Source of the DNA: a virus
IMG/VR virus record: IMGVR_UViG_3300044516_001715
Span: 1 to 52,534 of that record
DNA: 52,534 nucleotides
Reading direction: 5' to 3' (one strand)
In this document: positions 1 through 8,940 of the stretch, piece by piece
Layout of the letters: every line of letters starts with the position of its first letter
How positions within the stretch are numbered: the stretch's first letter is position 1
The notes under the pieces: model-generated
Told to the model about the DNA's origin: nothing
Database searches by the model: none
Seen by the model: only the letters and a program-made list of their open reading frames with translations
Program-made: the position numbers and the translations under genes

Positions 1-2451
1 AATTGCATATTCCACAGGATATTGGGAAACTCCAGGATTTATGGAAGTTCCAGAAATTCCATTAGGAAAACCAAAGGCGACCGTAGACCCTGTAGTAGTA
101 AAATTTACATCCTGAGTGAGCGCAATGTCAATGAACGTCAAAAGTGAACCACTGTCAAAGGTTGTTTGACTTACAACCGTTATGGTGTTGTCAAAATGTT
201 GTAATGCTGAATTTGATGGATAATCAAAACTTACACTTATTTTATTCAGACCATCGAAGAATTTTTTTCGGGTGTTGAAAACATTTATTCTCTCACCAAA
301 TGGTAGGTCAGGAGAATAGGAAAAGAATTTGTCATTACCATCTATCAAAGTTACTTCTTCGGGGAAGGTTGTTTTATACCTATCACTAGCCTCATCGCCG
401 CCAACCGTACCCATAGCTTGAGAGAAAGACTGCGCAACAATTTGTTGGTCCTCATTCGAATAAATCGACGCTAAGGACTGAAGTATTTTTTCATAATAAT
501 AATAACTTGCTGAGAATTGAGTTAAAAGCGAACTTTTATCTCCTCCAATATCAGAATCTGAAAAAGATTCTCCACAAGAACATGTTTGACAATCTGGATA
601 GGTAAGTATTGGTAAGTAAAAACGATTGAAGCTTCTCCTCTTCAAGTTATTCAGAAGTATGTTGAGAAGTATGGCCGAACCCAAAATTTTTCCTCCGAGT
701 ATAATAAATTTAGTAGCCTTTTGTATTACAATAAAAGAACCTCCCGTAAAAAACTGAGTTCCTGCAAATAGTAATTCTATGAGACCAATTGCAATCAGAG
801 CGCCACCCAAAGTATAAAGGACAGTCAAAACAGTATTTTTAAAATCCACCATGAAATTCCAAAGCGCTGCAATCAAATGATATGCAATCAAAAGAGGTAT
901 TGAAATTATTTGAAGAACTTGTAGTAGTATGCTATAAATAAAAAACAAAAAGTCGAAATTTCTAAATCCCTCATTTACTGGAAATTTATTCACAGTTTCT
1001 TCACACGCATTATTATCAATTTCCTTAACTCCTATAAATTTACCCCTAGCACCATCTTTATATTGGTCTATAAGTGCAGATACAGTATAAACTCGATTGT
1101 ATTCAAATTCATAGAAAGTATCTTCACAATTTATTATTTGGTCCAATTTATCCACCGCCTGTTGTCCTTGTAAACCGTTTGTATAACCACTCCAATCCAA
1201 ACCAAAATAATATGAACTATTTAACTGCGGATTTGCAATTCCACTCAGATTAGGGTCTTGTATATTATTTGGCCAACCGAACTCACGAACGTTTGGTATC
1301 AAATAATATGCTCTACGGTACTGTTCAGAAGCATTTGAAGATTGTTGCCATTTAATTTTGAACCTATATTTCGATTTAGTTGGGATTCCAATAGTTGGGT
1401 CGTATGAAATTATTCTTTCTCCAAACTCATTTGTAACAAGGTACTCCAAATTCATCGGGAGCTCGATGAGCCAAGCACCGTTATCATCAATCACATTACC
1501 ATTCTTTTCGATATCGTATCTTTCTAAAAATGGATTTCCACTCAAATCAACTTGGAGTGTTTGTCTTATTGCTATTATTTGTCCTGGTCCTGCTTCCAAT
1601 TGACACAGGTTTCCAAAATCATCTTTCGGTCTTGAGTTTCTTTTTATTGCATATTGTTCAGAAGTAGAAAATATTGACCCCATGAAAACCGCGGTGGGTT
1701 GTATATCAACATTTGCTTCATTTCTTAAATCAAAATCAACTCTGTTTATTGCGATTTGACAAACTGCGGGTTCACCCCATAATGGAGAGACTTCAACGAC
1801 CTTAGTTAAATTTATTATTTGTGGTAATGAATTCAAATCAGCTGAGGTTCTAAATCTATTCCCCGCCACTTGAGCTTCTGTTGCCAAGCCCATTCTTATT
1901 AGGTCTTGTGGGGTAAGAGAAAATTCACCGATGTCTGATAAATCAACATCCATTACTATTGTTTGCTCACCAAGAGGAACACCCATAATCATGTAGTCCC
2001 CGCTGTCATTTGTCTTGGCAGTGAGTTTGTAATATTTGTCAAAAATTTCGACTGCGGTCTGTCCCGTAAGCACATCCAATCTGGATGGTAAAGTACCTGT
2101 CGCGGCGTGTCCTGTGTATGACGGCTCATAGGGTAGAAGATTATATCTATACCCATCTTCGTTCCTATCACTAGGTGAATTATAAGGGTATATTGAAGAT
2201 ATAATAGGATTAGATTGGTCAAACTGCTCTATGGGTATAAAAACCGCAACCCTTGCATATGGAATACCTAATCCATTATTCGCGGTGACCCTACCGACTA
2301 CAACACCATAGTCTGCACACAACCTCGAATAAACATCTTGTTGTTGGAGTTTGAGAGAAAGAATCTCTAAGAACTCAAACTCTTGTGTGAGTTCTACGTT
2401 TATTGTTTTAGTAATACCAAGTTCGGTCCTTATACGATAAGATTGACCCAT
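1..2451 (-). CDS. Very large virion/baseplate-associated protein with membrane segments (3' end outside window)
   Basis: The reading frame is open for 817 codons from an ATG at 2451 to the left edge, so the C-terminus lies outside the window. The N-terminal part (about residues 45-70 and 150-175) resembles carboxypeptidase-regulatory-like or prealbumin-like beta domains: VVGRVTANNGLGIPYARV, and later a DSGDYMIMGVPLGE turn. About residues 500-600 hold three strongly hydrophobic stretches, which is unusual for a phage structural protein. A cysteine cluster (CQTCSCG) follows near residue 625. The gene is the last of a run after gp25 and gp6 wedge genes, so a baseplate or cell-puncturing role is inferred from position. 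A TATTTAT motif lies 14 bases before the ATG. I do not recognise a specific T4 homologue. The gene is real with high confidence; its function is open. Confidence 0.8.
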   Translation of the reverse strand, partial: MGQSYRIRTELGITKTINVELTQEFEFLEILSLKLQQQDVYSRLCADYGVVVGRVTANNGLGIPYARVAVFIPIEQFDQSNPIISSIYPYNSPSDRNEDGYRYNLLPYEPSYTGHAATGTLPSRLDVLTGQTAVEIFDKYYKLTAKTNDSGDYMIMGVPLGEQTIVMDVDLSDIGEFSLTPQDLIRMGLATEAQVAGNRFRTSADLNSLPQIINLTKVVEVSPLWGEPAVCQIAINRVDFDLRNEANVDIQPTAVFMGSIFSTSEQYAIKRNSRPKDDFGNLCQLEAGPGQIIAIRQTLQVDLSGNPFLERYDIEKNGNVIDDNGAWLIELPMNLEYLVTNEFGERIISYDPTIGIPTKSKYRFKIKWQQSSNASEQYRRAYYLIPNVREFGWPNNIQDPNLSGIANPQLNSSYYFGLDWSGYTNGLQGQQAVDKLDQIINCEDTFYEFEYNRVYTVSALIDQYKDGARGKFIGVKEIDNNACEETVNKFPVNEGFRNFDFLFFIYSILLQVLQIISIPLLIAYHLIAALWNFMVDFKNTVLTVLYTLGGALIAIGLIELLFAGTQFFTGGSFIVIQKATKFIILGGKILGSAILLNILLNNLKRRSFNRFYLPILTYPDCQTCSCGESFSDSDIGGDKSSLLTQFSASYYYYEKILQSLASIYSNEDQQIVAQSFSQAMGTVGGDEASDRYKTTFPEEVTLIDGNDKFFSYSPDLPFGERINVFNTRKKFFDGLNKISVSFDYPSNSALQHFDNTITVVSQTTFDSGSLLTFIDIALTQDVNFTTTGSTVAFGFPNGISGTSINPGVSQYPVEYAI

Positions 2452-2465
2452 CAAATACTTTTATG

Positions 2466-2472
2466 ATAAATA
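2466..2472 (-). promoter_or_regulatory. Putative late promoter motif TATTTAT before large virion gene
   Basis: Coding-sense TATTTAT with 14 bases to the ATG at 2451, in an 88-base gap after the gp6-like gene. The gap holds no hairpin that I can see. Confidence 0.5.
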
Positions 2473-2539
2473 GTTATTGTGGTATTTTTAAAAAAACACA
2501 CAATCTAATTATACATCATCTTGACTCAAAATAAACTTG

Positions 2540-4378
2540 TTAGGAGAATGTAATTGTTTGGAAATTCTTTACTGATACCCTGATATCCTTGTTTGGGAAT
2601 CTAATCTGATAAACTTGGTTGGGTTGTGCAAAAATAGTATCATCAACAGGTTCAATTTGTCTTGTCTCAGGGTCAGAATATCTCATAGACGTTTCTGCTG
2701 AGGAATATTGTGCCCCAACTTCGTTGAAAATATCTAATCCTGCAACAGTCAAAACACCATTAGTATTTTGTATTTGACTTCTCAATTCCGACAAATATAC
2801 ATTTTGACCGAGTTGTCTTATCTGAGGATTGAAGTATGTAGAAACTTTATCAATAACCGAAGATATTACCTGTCCTGAATTCTGTGCTGAGTCTAAAACA
2901 ATTGATATATCTACACTCAAATCAATTACCTCAGCACTGAAAATTGATATGTAATCATTCATCATCCTATAGTTTGATAAATAATTTGCGATGTTTTGTT
3001 TCAGGGTGTTCGAAACTATGTTTGTTAGTTTTCCCTGAGTGTCATAAGACAAAATTTGAATGAGTATTTTATTATCGTTTTCTGTAATTGAAACCTTTGC
3101 TGGTGCTCCGAATTGGGAAGGCATATTTCTGATTATCGATTCATAATCCTGAACGGTCACAGCTCTTTTCTGAGCTGAGAAATTGAATGACACATAATTA
3201 CGGATTTCATCCACATTAGGCATGTTAGCTCCTCCAATAGCCGCTGTTACGTTTGTACATCTCAGAGAGTTTACTACAGCAGTATTGATTGTTTCAGACG
3301 GACCGTTTACAAAAAATGAAACAGTGCCCACTTGGTTGATTACATTTGTACCAAGATTGGTATTCAACCCTCCTCCAACTCTGTATTGAATAAACAATGT
3401 TGAATTCGGTTTAAGTGCGGCACCTAAGGATATATTGTTTGAATATTTTTGAATATTCAACGTGGTGCCTAATGTAGTAAATTGGTCCAGTGCATCTTGT
3501 GCCGTATTAGTACCACCACCAAATGTCAACTTCTTAAAACCTTCAGAAGTATACTCACTCATAAATCTATTTTGAGTTTGTATATATCTTCCAACTTTTA
3601 TTCCTGGTTGGTCTGAGACTTTGGTTGGGTCCTCTACAAACACTCTATCTTCAGCAAGAGCATCAACCTCGTACCATCTATTAGCTGCGCCAAGAAATTC
3701 GGCTGTTGTTGGAATGTTAGTGTATTGTGTTCCATCTTTAAGAAGCACGCTTGTTATACCTAAAACATTTTTTTCAGGTAAAAACAATTCAAAGAATGGC
3801 TTAACATCACTTGGTGTAATTACCCTTTTGAATACTTTGGTAATACCGTTTACAACTATTTCTCTTTTAGTAATAGTATAGTTTATGAGAATTCCATTCG
3901 TATTGAAATTTGGTATTTTGACTCTATTAGGGAAACCTTGAGAATTATAAGGTGATGAAAAATCTATGTCCTCTACATTCTCAAAGACTAATCCCGAACC
4001 TATGATTTGTGACCCTCTTACCAATGTGCCTAAGTATCTTTCATCTTCTTTGTCTCCAAATGCTGGAACTGTTATCGAAAAATCAACCAATGAGACTGAA
4101 GGTCTCATACCTGGAATTTTCAAACCGTAGGTTCTAGCTATATTGTATATTGAAGTTTTTTGTTGAGCATATTGTAAAACAGTCTCTTGAATACTCCTAT
4201 CAATATGATAATGTAAGTTATCTGCTACCGCAGCATTCAAGTCCAAAAAAACAGAAAATACTGATGCGTCGTTGAAATCTTGAATCAGTTCAGGGTAATA
4301 AGTTCTTACATAGTTTTGGAGTTCAACCCTAATTGACGCAAAGTCCCTTGACGTATATGATATTTGACGGTTAGCCAT
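2540..4378 (-). CDS. Baseplate wedge protein, T4 gp6-like
   Basis: The 612-aa product matches T4 gp6 (660 aa), the wedge subunit that forms the inner ring of the baseplate. The N-terminus has the typical RQISYTSRDFASIRVEL start. It is followed by a helical segment with FLDLNAAVADNLHYHIDRS, as in gp6 and J-type baseplate proteins of contractile phages. The C-terminal half carries the mixed beta region with FSAQKRAVTVQDYESIIRNM, a recurrent gp6/gpJ signature. The start lies 5 bases after the gp25-like stop codon, so the two wedge genes are co-transcribed and probably translationally coupled. No separate promoter is visible. Identification rests on recalled family motifs and on the pairing with gp25. 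Confidence 0.88.
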   Translation of the reverse strand: MANRQISYTSRDFASIRVELQNYVRTYYPELIQDFNDASVFSVFLDLNAAVADNLHYHIDRSIQETVLQYAQQKTSIYNIARTYGLKIPGMRPSVSLVDFSITVPAFGDKEDERYLGTLVRGSQIIGSGLVFENVEDIDFSSPYNSQGFPNRVKIPNFNTNGILINYTITKREIVVNGITKVFKRVITPSDVKPFFELFLPEKNVLGITSVLLKDGTQYTNIPTTAEFLGAANRWYEVDALAEDRVFVEDPTKVSDQPGIKVGRYIQTQNRFMSEYTSEGFKKLTFGGGTNTAQDALDQFTTLGTTLNIQKYSNNISLGAALKPNSTLFIQYRVGGGLNTNLGTNVINQVGTVSFFVNGPSETINTAVVNSLRCTNVTAAIGGANMPNVDEIRNYVSFNFSAQKRAVTVQDYESIIRNMPSQFGAPAKVSITENDNKILIQILSYDTQGKLTNIVSNTLKQNIANYLSNYRMMNDYISIFSAEVIDLSVDISIVLDSAQNSGQVISSVIDKVSTYFNPQIRQLGQNVYLSELRSQIQNTNGVLTVAGLDIFNEVGAQYSSAETSMRYSDPETRQIEPVDDTIFAQPNQVYQIRFPNKDIRVSVKNFQTITFS

Positions 4379-4383
4379 TATTT

Positions 4384-4860
4384 TTAAATATTGATAATTA
4401 TAAAATCACTTTCGGCAAATGTTTGAGCATTTGTCGAATAATCTATTTTTATTTTTGCAGTATATTCTGAAGTACCTTTTCCTGGTAATCTATAAACATC
4501 ATAAAGTCTGGCAGTTTCATCTGCAGTAATTTGTCCCATTTCCCTATTTACTTCCATAGATTCATCCGCTGGTTCAATCGTAATCTGATTTACCAATAAA
4601 TTAGGCATAAATCTTTGTATTGCATCTCTAATATCTGACTCAATAGCTTGAAATGTCAAACCATCCAAAGGCTCAAAAACAAATTCATATATTCTTGTTC
4701 CAAATTCAGGTAAATAGTAACGCGACCCCTTCCTTGTCAAAATAAGATGAATTAAATCTGCCCTTATCTGTTGAGACGTATATTCAGTTAATTCAAGAAA
4801 GTCTCCTCTAAAAGAATCATTGAATGGGAATTTTATACCATAGGTTGTTCCGTCTGCCAT
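4384..4860 (-). CDS. Baseplate wedge protein, T4 gp25-like (lysozyme-like fold family)
   Basis: The 158-aa product belongs to the gp25 family, a small wedge protein that joins the sheath initiator to the baseplate. The central segment GSRYYLPEFGTRIYEFVFEP is the family hallmark, with the conserved E-x-G-(T/S)-R loop. The family is historically named after lysozyme similarity, but its known role is structural. T4 gp25 is 132 aa, so the size fits. The gene is followed 5 bases later by the gp6-like gene, which is the order seen in many contractile-tail clusters. A TATTTAT motif ends only 5 bases before the ATG. A promoter at that spacing would give a nearly leaderless mRNA. Confidence 0.9.
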   Translation of the reverse strand: MADGTTYGIKFPFNDSFRGDFLELTEYTSQQIRADLIHLILTRKGSRYYLPEFGTRIYEFVFEPLDGLTFQAIESDIRDAIQRFMPNLLVNQITIEPADESMEVNREMGQITADETARLYDVYRLPGKGTSEYTAKIKIDYSTNAQTFAESDFIIINI

Positions 4861-4865
4861 ATCCC

Positions 4866-4872
4866 ATAAATA
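4866..4872 (-). promoter_or_regulatory. Putative late promoter motif TATTTAT before gp25 gene
   Basis: Coding-sense TATTTAT lies 5 bases upstream of the gp25-like start, in the 20-base gap after the DUF5522 gene. It marks the switch from DNA-metabolism genes to wedge genes, so an independent late promoter makes sense here. Confidence 0.5.
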
Positions 4873-4880
4873 TACTTTGA

Positions 4881-5072
4881 TTATTTTTTTACTAAAGTAT
4901 TACCTTTTTGTCCTTTTGGAAAATACGGACAGTACCTACATCCCGAACCACAACAATATCCTCTTCTGATATGGTACTCTTCTTTCATAACTTTCATACC
5001 ATTTTCCACATAAAAATCAGAAGGGAGAAGTTTTAGCTTCTCCCTTTTATTTTCTGAATGTTTTTTCATCAT
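4881..5072 (-). CDS. DUF5522-family small cysteine-rich protein
   Basis: The 63-aa product carries the pattern DFYVENGMKVMKEEYHIRRG followed by CCGSGCRYCPYF. This is the signature I associate with DUF5522, a roughly 50-residue family common in Bacteroidetes. The four cysteines (C-C-x3-C-x2-C) suggest a metal site, probably zinc. The gene overlaps the end of the ribonucleotide reductase gene by the four bases ATGA, so the two are translationally coupled. The second codon is also ATG, so the start could be three bases later. The function of the family is unknown to me. The coupling suggests a job linked to nucleotide reduction or redox chemistry, but that is inference. Confidence 0.8.
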   Translation of the reverse strand: MMKKHSENKREKLKLLPSDFYVENGMKVMKEEYHIRRGYCCGSGCRYCPYFPKGQKGNTLVKK

Positions 5073-6931
5073 ACAAATTTTACCTCACAAGCCCCACCAG
5101 CACATGCCGCCTCACCAGATAAGTCTGTATTATCATCTATTTCTACAATTTTGGATAAATCAACATCATGTAGTGTTTTCATCAACTCTTCGTATTTTTC
5201 TTTTGAACAATCTTCAAATGGTGCTTGAATGTAAGTTCCTCCGTCATATGGTAAAACCGATAAACCATTATAATATTCTTTATTTTCCCACATCCATTCG
5301 CCAACTGCGGGCCATTCATGTTCTCTGATTGATACTGTTGCCGATACATTATGTGCGTTTGAACCACTTCTGTGTCCTGGTTTAATCCATTCTTGTTGAA
5401 CTCTTTTAACTCTTTCGAGCAGTTGAATTGGTGATTCGTTTCTCAAAATTGACCCTTCTGGTGCTTTCTGTGGTATACCAATAACAGCTGTGTCGTGAGG
5501 TCTAAAGTATTCATCTTCAACTAATTCTGAATGATTGTCTTTCAAATAAGAATAGATTGATTCGTTTTTACCGACTCTTACTCTTCGTACATAATAATCA
5601 TTGTGCCATGCGTGGATACCTGATGACGTACCGAGTGTTAGAGAGGTTGTACCCGCTGGTTTAACTGTTGTTGTTCTTGCAGCAGGATTGATACCAATGA
5701 TGTCAGCAACTCTTTTGTTTTCTTCTTTTACAACTTTTGCGGCTGCTTTCATATTCAAACCTAAAACCGCACCTGAACCAATACCTGTCATAGAAATACC
5801 AACGAGGGCGTCTTTTTCAGTCGTTCTTTGCCAAATAGGTCTCAAATAATGGAAGTCAGTATATCCTGCTTGGAGTGTTCCAATGAACGAAGCAGCTTTT
5901 ACTCTGTCCTCGTAATCCTCTTGTGATACAACATTTGATACATTCACCTCCGTTAAATTACAGAATTGGAATGGTCTGAGAGCAATTTCACAACATGGAT
6001 TGGTTCCCCAATCTTTATCATTACTCAAATAAATTCCTGGTTCACCCGCCTTACTAAGTTCAATTTTTTTCCAAAGGTCCATAAAATACTCTTTTGTAAC
6101 CTTGTGACGAAGTAATACGGCCGAGTTATTAGCTCTACCTCTTTGAGGATTATGCTCCCACCATGAACCGGTTTTACAACCAATCATTTCTTCATCTGTT
6201 GCAGAGAACAAAGAAATCAAAGCCGCCCTTCTGATACCACCCGCTAAAACTGCATCAGCAATATGACATACCATGTCGTGAACTTCAATCGGTCTAAGTC
6301 TATCTCCGTCATTTTTTGAATCAAGAATACCCTCAAGTTTGATAAGGCACTCTTTGAGTGGTTGAGGTCCAGGAGCTTTTCCACCTGAGGTAACTAATCG
6401 AGCCCCTTTTGGTCTGATGTCGCTGAAGTCGAATTGGATGTAAGAACCCCCATAGAAATATGATTTTACTAACACCTTGACTGCATCGGCCCATCCTTCG
6501 ATTGAGTCAGCCACTAACCATCTTCTTCCCCTATCTTTATTTGGTTTTCTTATTTCAGGAAGCACATCAACATGATGTTTTTGAACAGAGTACCCCACAC
6601 CTGTACCTCCGAGTAATAAGAACATAATTTCAGAGAATACTCTCCAATCGTCTACAGGAGCATACGCACAATTGTAGATTCTGTTTGGTGAAATTTCGAT
6701 AGGTTTACCTGCGAATTGCATTGACCTCATTGATGGTAGAACCTGTTTTCTGTAAACATACATGTAGTTCTCGCGGATTTCTTTTTCTAATTTGGGATAC
6801 TTTTTGATATGCATCTCCATGTTTCTTGTTACAAGCTCTTGCCATGTCTCTCTTCTCTTCAGCTCAGGGATGTACTTAGCATACTTCATGTACACCGTGA
6901 TGTCTGATAAAATTCTGTTTGAAATGTCCAT
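5069..6931 (-). CDS. nrdJ: Adenosylcobalamin-dependent (class II) ribonucleotide reductase
   Basis: The 620-aa enzyme makes deoxyribonucleotides in the cytoplasm for phage replication. Recognisable elements are: the N-terminal PSMRSMQFAGKPIE and NCAYAPVDDW (first redox cysteine); LLLGGTGVGYSVQ near residue 110; NPCCEIALRPFQFCNL near residue 315, with the thiyl-radical and second redox cysteines; a PAGTTS loop (VKPAGTTSLTLGTSSG); and a C-terminal CAGGAC. The Cys-x4-Cys tail matches the re-reducing cysteines of the monomeric class II enzyme of Lactobacillus leichmannii. No small subunit gene is present, which fits class II. Activity would depend on host coenzyme B12. The long upstream gap (6932-7065) contains a hairpin and A/T-rich tracts. 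Confidence 0.93.
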   Translation of the reverse strand: MDISNRILSDITVYMKYAKYIPELKRRETWQELVTRNMEMHIKKYPKLEKEIRENYMYVYRKQVLPSMRSMQFAGKPIEISPNRIYNCAYAPVDDWRVFSEIMFLLLGGTGVGYSVQKHHVDVLPEIRKPNKDRGRRWLVADSIEGWADAVKVLVKSYFYGGSYIQFDFSDIRPKGARLVTSGGKAPGPQPLKECLIKLEGILDSKNDGDRLRPIEVHDMVCHIADAVLAGGIRRAALISLFSATDEEMIGCKTGSWWEHNPQRGRANNSAVLLRHKVTKEYFMDLWKKIELSKAGEPGIYLSNDKDWGTNPCCEIALRPFQFCNLTEVNVSNVVSQEDYEDRVKAASFIGTLQAGYTDFHYLRPIWQRTTEKDALVGISMTGIGSGAVLGLNMKAAAKVVKEENKRVADIIGINPAARTTTVKPAGTTSLTLGTSSGIHAWHNDYYVRRVRVGKNESIYSYLKDNHSELVEDEYFRPHDTAVIGIPQKAPEGSILRNESPIQLLERVKRVQQEWIKPGHRSGSNAHNVSATVSIREHEWPAVGEWMWENKEYYNGLSVLPYDGGTYIQAPFEDCSKEKYEELMKTLHDVDLSKIVEIDDNTDLSGEAACAGGACEVKFV

Positions 6932-6993
6932 TTTTAAAATTTTTTTGTAAAATGATTTTATTTAAAAAATCGGTGATTTTCTTATTAAATATA

Positions 6994-7014
6994 TGGTCGG
7001 CTGTAAACCGACCA
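6994..7014 (-). terminator. Hairpin between helicase and RNR genes
   Basis: A perfect 7-bp stem, TGGTCGG pairing with CCGACCA across a 7-base loop, lies downstream of the helicase gene. In the minus direction it is followed by TATATTTAATAAG rather than a clean U-run, so termination may be partial. The rest of the 134-base gap is homopolymer-rich A/T with no ORF. Confidence 0.5.
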
Positions 7015-7065
7015 CAAATTTAATTAAAAAAAAATAAGTTTTTTTTGAAAAAAGTAGATATTTAA

Positions 7066-8451
7066 TTAGGTACTTTTTTGTTGTTCACGTTGTTTTCTTT
7101 TCTCCAATAATTCTTTGACTCTGTCTTTTTTTCTTTCTTCTTGTTGTTCTTCAAATCCTAAGAATGTGATTGACGATTCAGTATCAATTTCGAGTAATTC
7201 ATTATTGAATTTACAATTCTCAAAAACAACCCCGTCTTTACCAAGACGAGATTTTGTGATGGCAATTGTCGCAAGATTCATCTCTTTCTGCTGTAGGGTT
7301 TTAGCGACAGTGATGATTACGTGACCCACTTGTGCTTTTTTGATTGAACCTCCCATTTGGTCTGTCGTAACAACTTCAGACGAAATTGAACTTCTATTAC
7401 CTTGGGTAGCTGTCCAACCGACAAGGTTCAATTCGTGACACATGGCTTCGAATGCTCTCATAATAGAACCCTCAGCTTTCCATTCGTCTTTTGCACTCTG
7501 TTCAGGAAGAACACAATCAATATAATCCAAAAGTATTAAATCTATCTTGTTACCCTCAGCAATCATTTTCCTAACTTGGTTCTTGATTTGACCCATGGTT
7601 ACTGTATCTGATGCCAACTTTTTGAGAATCAATTTGTTCTTCATAGTGTCTTGAATCTCTGATATTTTCTCCATAACTTTCTCTCTATTAGCCGCTAAAT
7701 TATCAGGTTCGACACCAGTCCATATTGTAAAATGTTTTCTCTGTATTATTTTAGGATTATCCTCAAAAAATATTTGAAGAACGTTATATCCATGATTGAA
7801 TGCTGTGTTTGCTATTTTAGTGAGTATTGTTGTTTTACCAACACCTGTTGGTGCAAGAATGACTCCGATTTCACCTTTAGCCAATCCACCTTTCAATAAC
7901 CTATCAATTCCAGTAATACCCATTGGTATAGGGTGCCTGTAATCATCCTCCAAAACGGTATCTAATCCTGAAAATATATCAGAGACATTTTTTTCAATTT
8001 CTCCAACTTGTAAAGCCTCCCGAACTAACCCTTCAACTTTATCGTAAGATTCAAAGTCTCCTTCAGTAATTATTTTTTGGGCTCTATCCATAGCCTTTTT
8101 TAATTCCTGTTGTTTACAGAATTTCAAAGCTTTCTCTTGAACGAATTGAGCTCCTTCAACGGGTGCGTCTTTGATTTGTTTTAAAGTATCTAATACAATT
8201 TTGACAACTAATTCTTGCGTTACTTCAGCCCTAACAATTTGTTCGATTGTTTCAAAATTGGGAGAAGCCTCATATTTCAGATGATATTCTTTAATCATCT
8301 GAATGATAATTTTGAAGTATTTGTTATCAAAATACGATGGCTCAAGAACGTCGACAATTGAGGATGCAAAATCTTTATCCTCTATTAGTTGGTTGATAAG
8401 TTGTATTTGAAACGTGTTACCTAAGTAGTCAAAGTTTTTGTTCATAGCCAA
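7066..8451 (-). CDS. Replicative DNA helicase, DnaB/T4 gp41-like
   Basis: The 461-aa product is a RecA-fold hexameric helicase that would unwind DNA at the fork. Walker A is seen as PTGVGKTT near residue 205, preceded by MGITGIDRLLKGGLAKGE, a DnaB-type H1 lead-in. The Walker B region is LILLDYIDCVLP. A DnaB-like DQMGGSIKKAQVGHVI segment and the late TKSRLGKDG arginine-finger region follow. The N-terminal 170 residues look like the DnaB N-terminal helical domain (LINQLIEDKDFASSIVDVL). Length matches T4 gp41 (475 aa). It lies in a replication operon after RNase H. A GAGGGG stretch about 15 bases before the ATG is a weak ribosome-binding candidate. Confidence 0.92.
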   Translation of the reverse strand: MAMNKNFDYLGNTFQIQLINQLIEDKDFASSIVDVLEPSYFDNKYFKIIIQMIKEYHLKYEASPNFETIEQIVRAEVTQELVVKIVLDTLKQIKDAPVEGAQFVQEKALKFCKQQELKKAMDRAQKIITEGDFESYDKVEGLVREALQVGEIEKNVSDIFSGLDTVLEDDYRHPIPMGITGIDRLLKGGLAKGEIGVILAPTGVGKTTILTKIANTAFNHGYNVLQIFFEDNPKIIQRKHFTIWTGVEPDNLAANREKVMEKISEIQDTMKNKLILKKLASDTVTMGQIKNQVRKMIAEGNKIDLILLDYIDCVLPEQSAKDEWKAEGSIMRAFEAMCHELNLVGWTATQGNRSSISSEVVTTDQMGGSIKKAQVGHVIITVAKTLQQKEMNLATIAITKSRLGKDGVVFENCKFNNELLEIDTESSITFLGFEEQQEERKKDRVKELLEKRKQREQQKST

Positions 8452-8478
8452 AGAAAATATCCCCTCTTATTTTAAATA

Positions 8479-8940
8479 TCAATCTCTCAAATCAATTCCG
8501 CAATATTCGTAAGATAATTCGGAATTTGAAAAAATGTCAGTCAGTTCTTTAAGAACATCCTTCAAATATGGTCTTACGTCAACCGTGTAACGAACTTTTG
8601 GTGGAAACTTTTTTCCATCGAAAATTCTCTGACAAATTGTCTGGTCTCCAACTTTCACCGATAGATAAAAGTTTTCAGGGCCTTCTGTGAAGGATGTCTC
8701 CATAATCTTTGGGTCGTGAATAATCGCCTCCATATTGTCCATCATATAAATTACCGTCTTCATTTTTAGGTAATACTGTAGTTCTTCGGACAATGATTTG
8801 ATGAAATAATAAAACTCTGTGGAGTTCTTTGCATCGGGGTTAAACCCTTTAACGTTGAAGAATCTTTGAACAACAATGTTGTCGTTCAGGGTCAACAAAA
8901 ATTCCATCTTGATGCTGTCGTGTTCTTTCATGTTTTTCAT
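8479..8940 (-). CDS. Conserved-looking replication-cluster protein with internal duplication, function unknown
   Basis: I choose the ATG at 8940, giving 153 aa (MKNMKEHDSIKMEF). It overlaps the stop of the RNase H gene as ATGA, the coupling used elsewhere in this genome. A start 63 bases earlier would overlap that gene heavily. The protein appears to be two copies of one unit of about 50 residues. FLLTLNDNIVVQRFFNVKGF near the start matches FYLSVKVGDQTICQRIFDGK in the second half, each followed by a helix-like tail (SLSEELQYYL, DVLKELTDIF). I do not recognise a family. Its place between RNase H and helicase suggests a replisome accessory such as a loader or adaptor, by position only. Confidence 0.7.
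   Translation of the reverse strand: MKNMKEHDSIKMEFLLTLNDNIVVQRFFNVKGFNPDAKNSTEFYYFIKSLSEELQYYLKMKTVIYMMDNMEAIIHDPKIMETSFTEGPENFYLSVKVGDQTICQRIFDGKKFPPKVRYTVDVRPYLKDVLKELTDIFSNSELSYEYCGIDLRD

Noticed and set aside
5182-5367. Minus-strand frame inside the RNR gene (also 11432-11692, 19293-19556, 22746-22973)
   Set aside because: These are alternative-frame shadows of well-supported genes with ordinary codon content in the main frame.
6967-6982. Second hairpin AAAATC-GGT-GATTTT in the RNR leader as a riboswitch (for example B12)
   Set aside because: The stem is short and A/T only, and none of the conserved B12 riboswitch box sequence is present.
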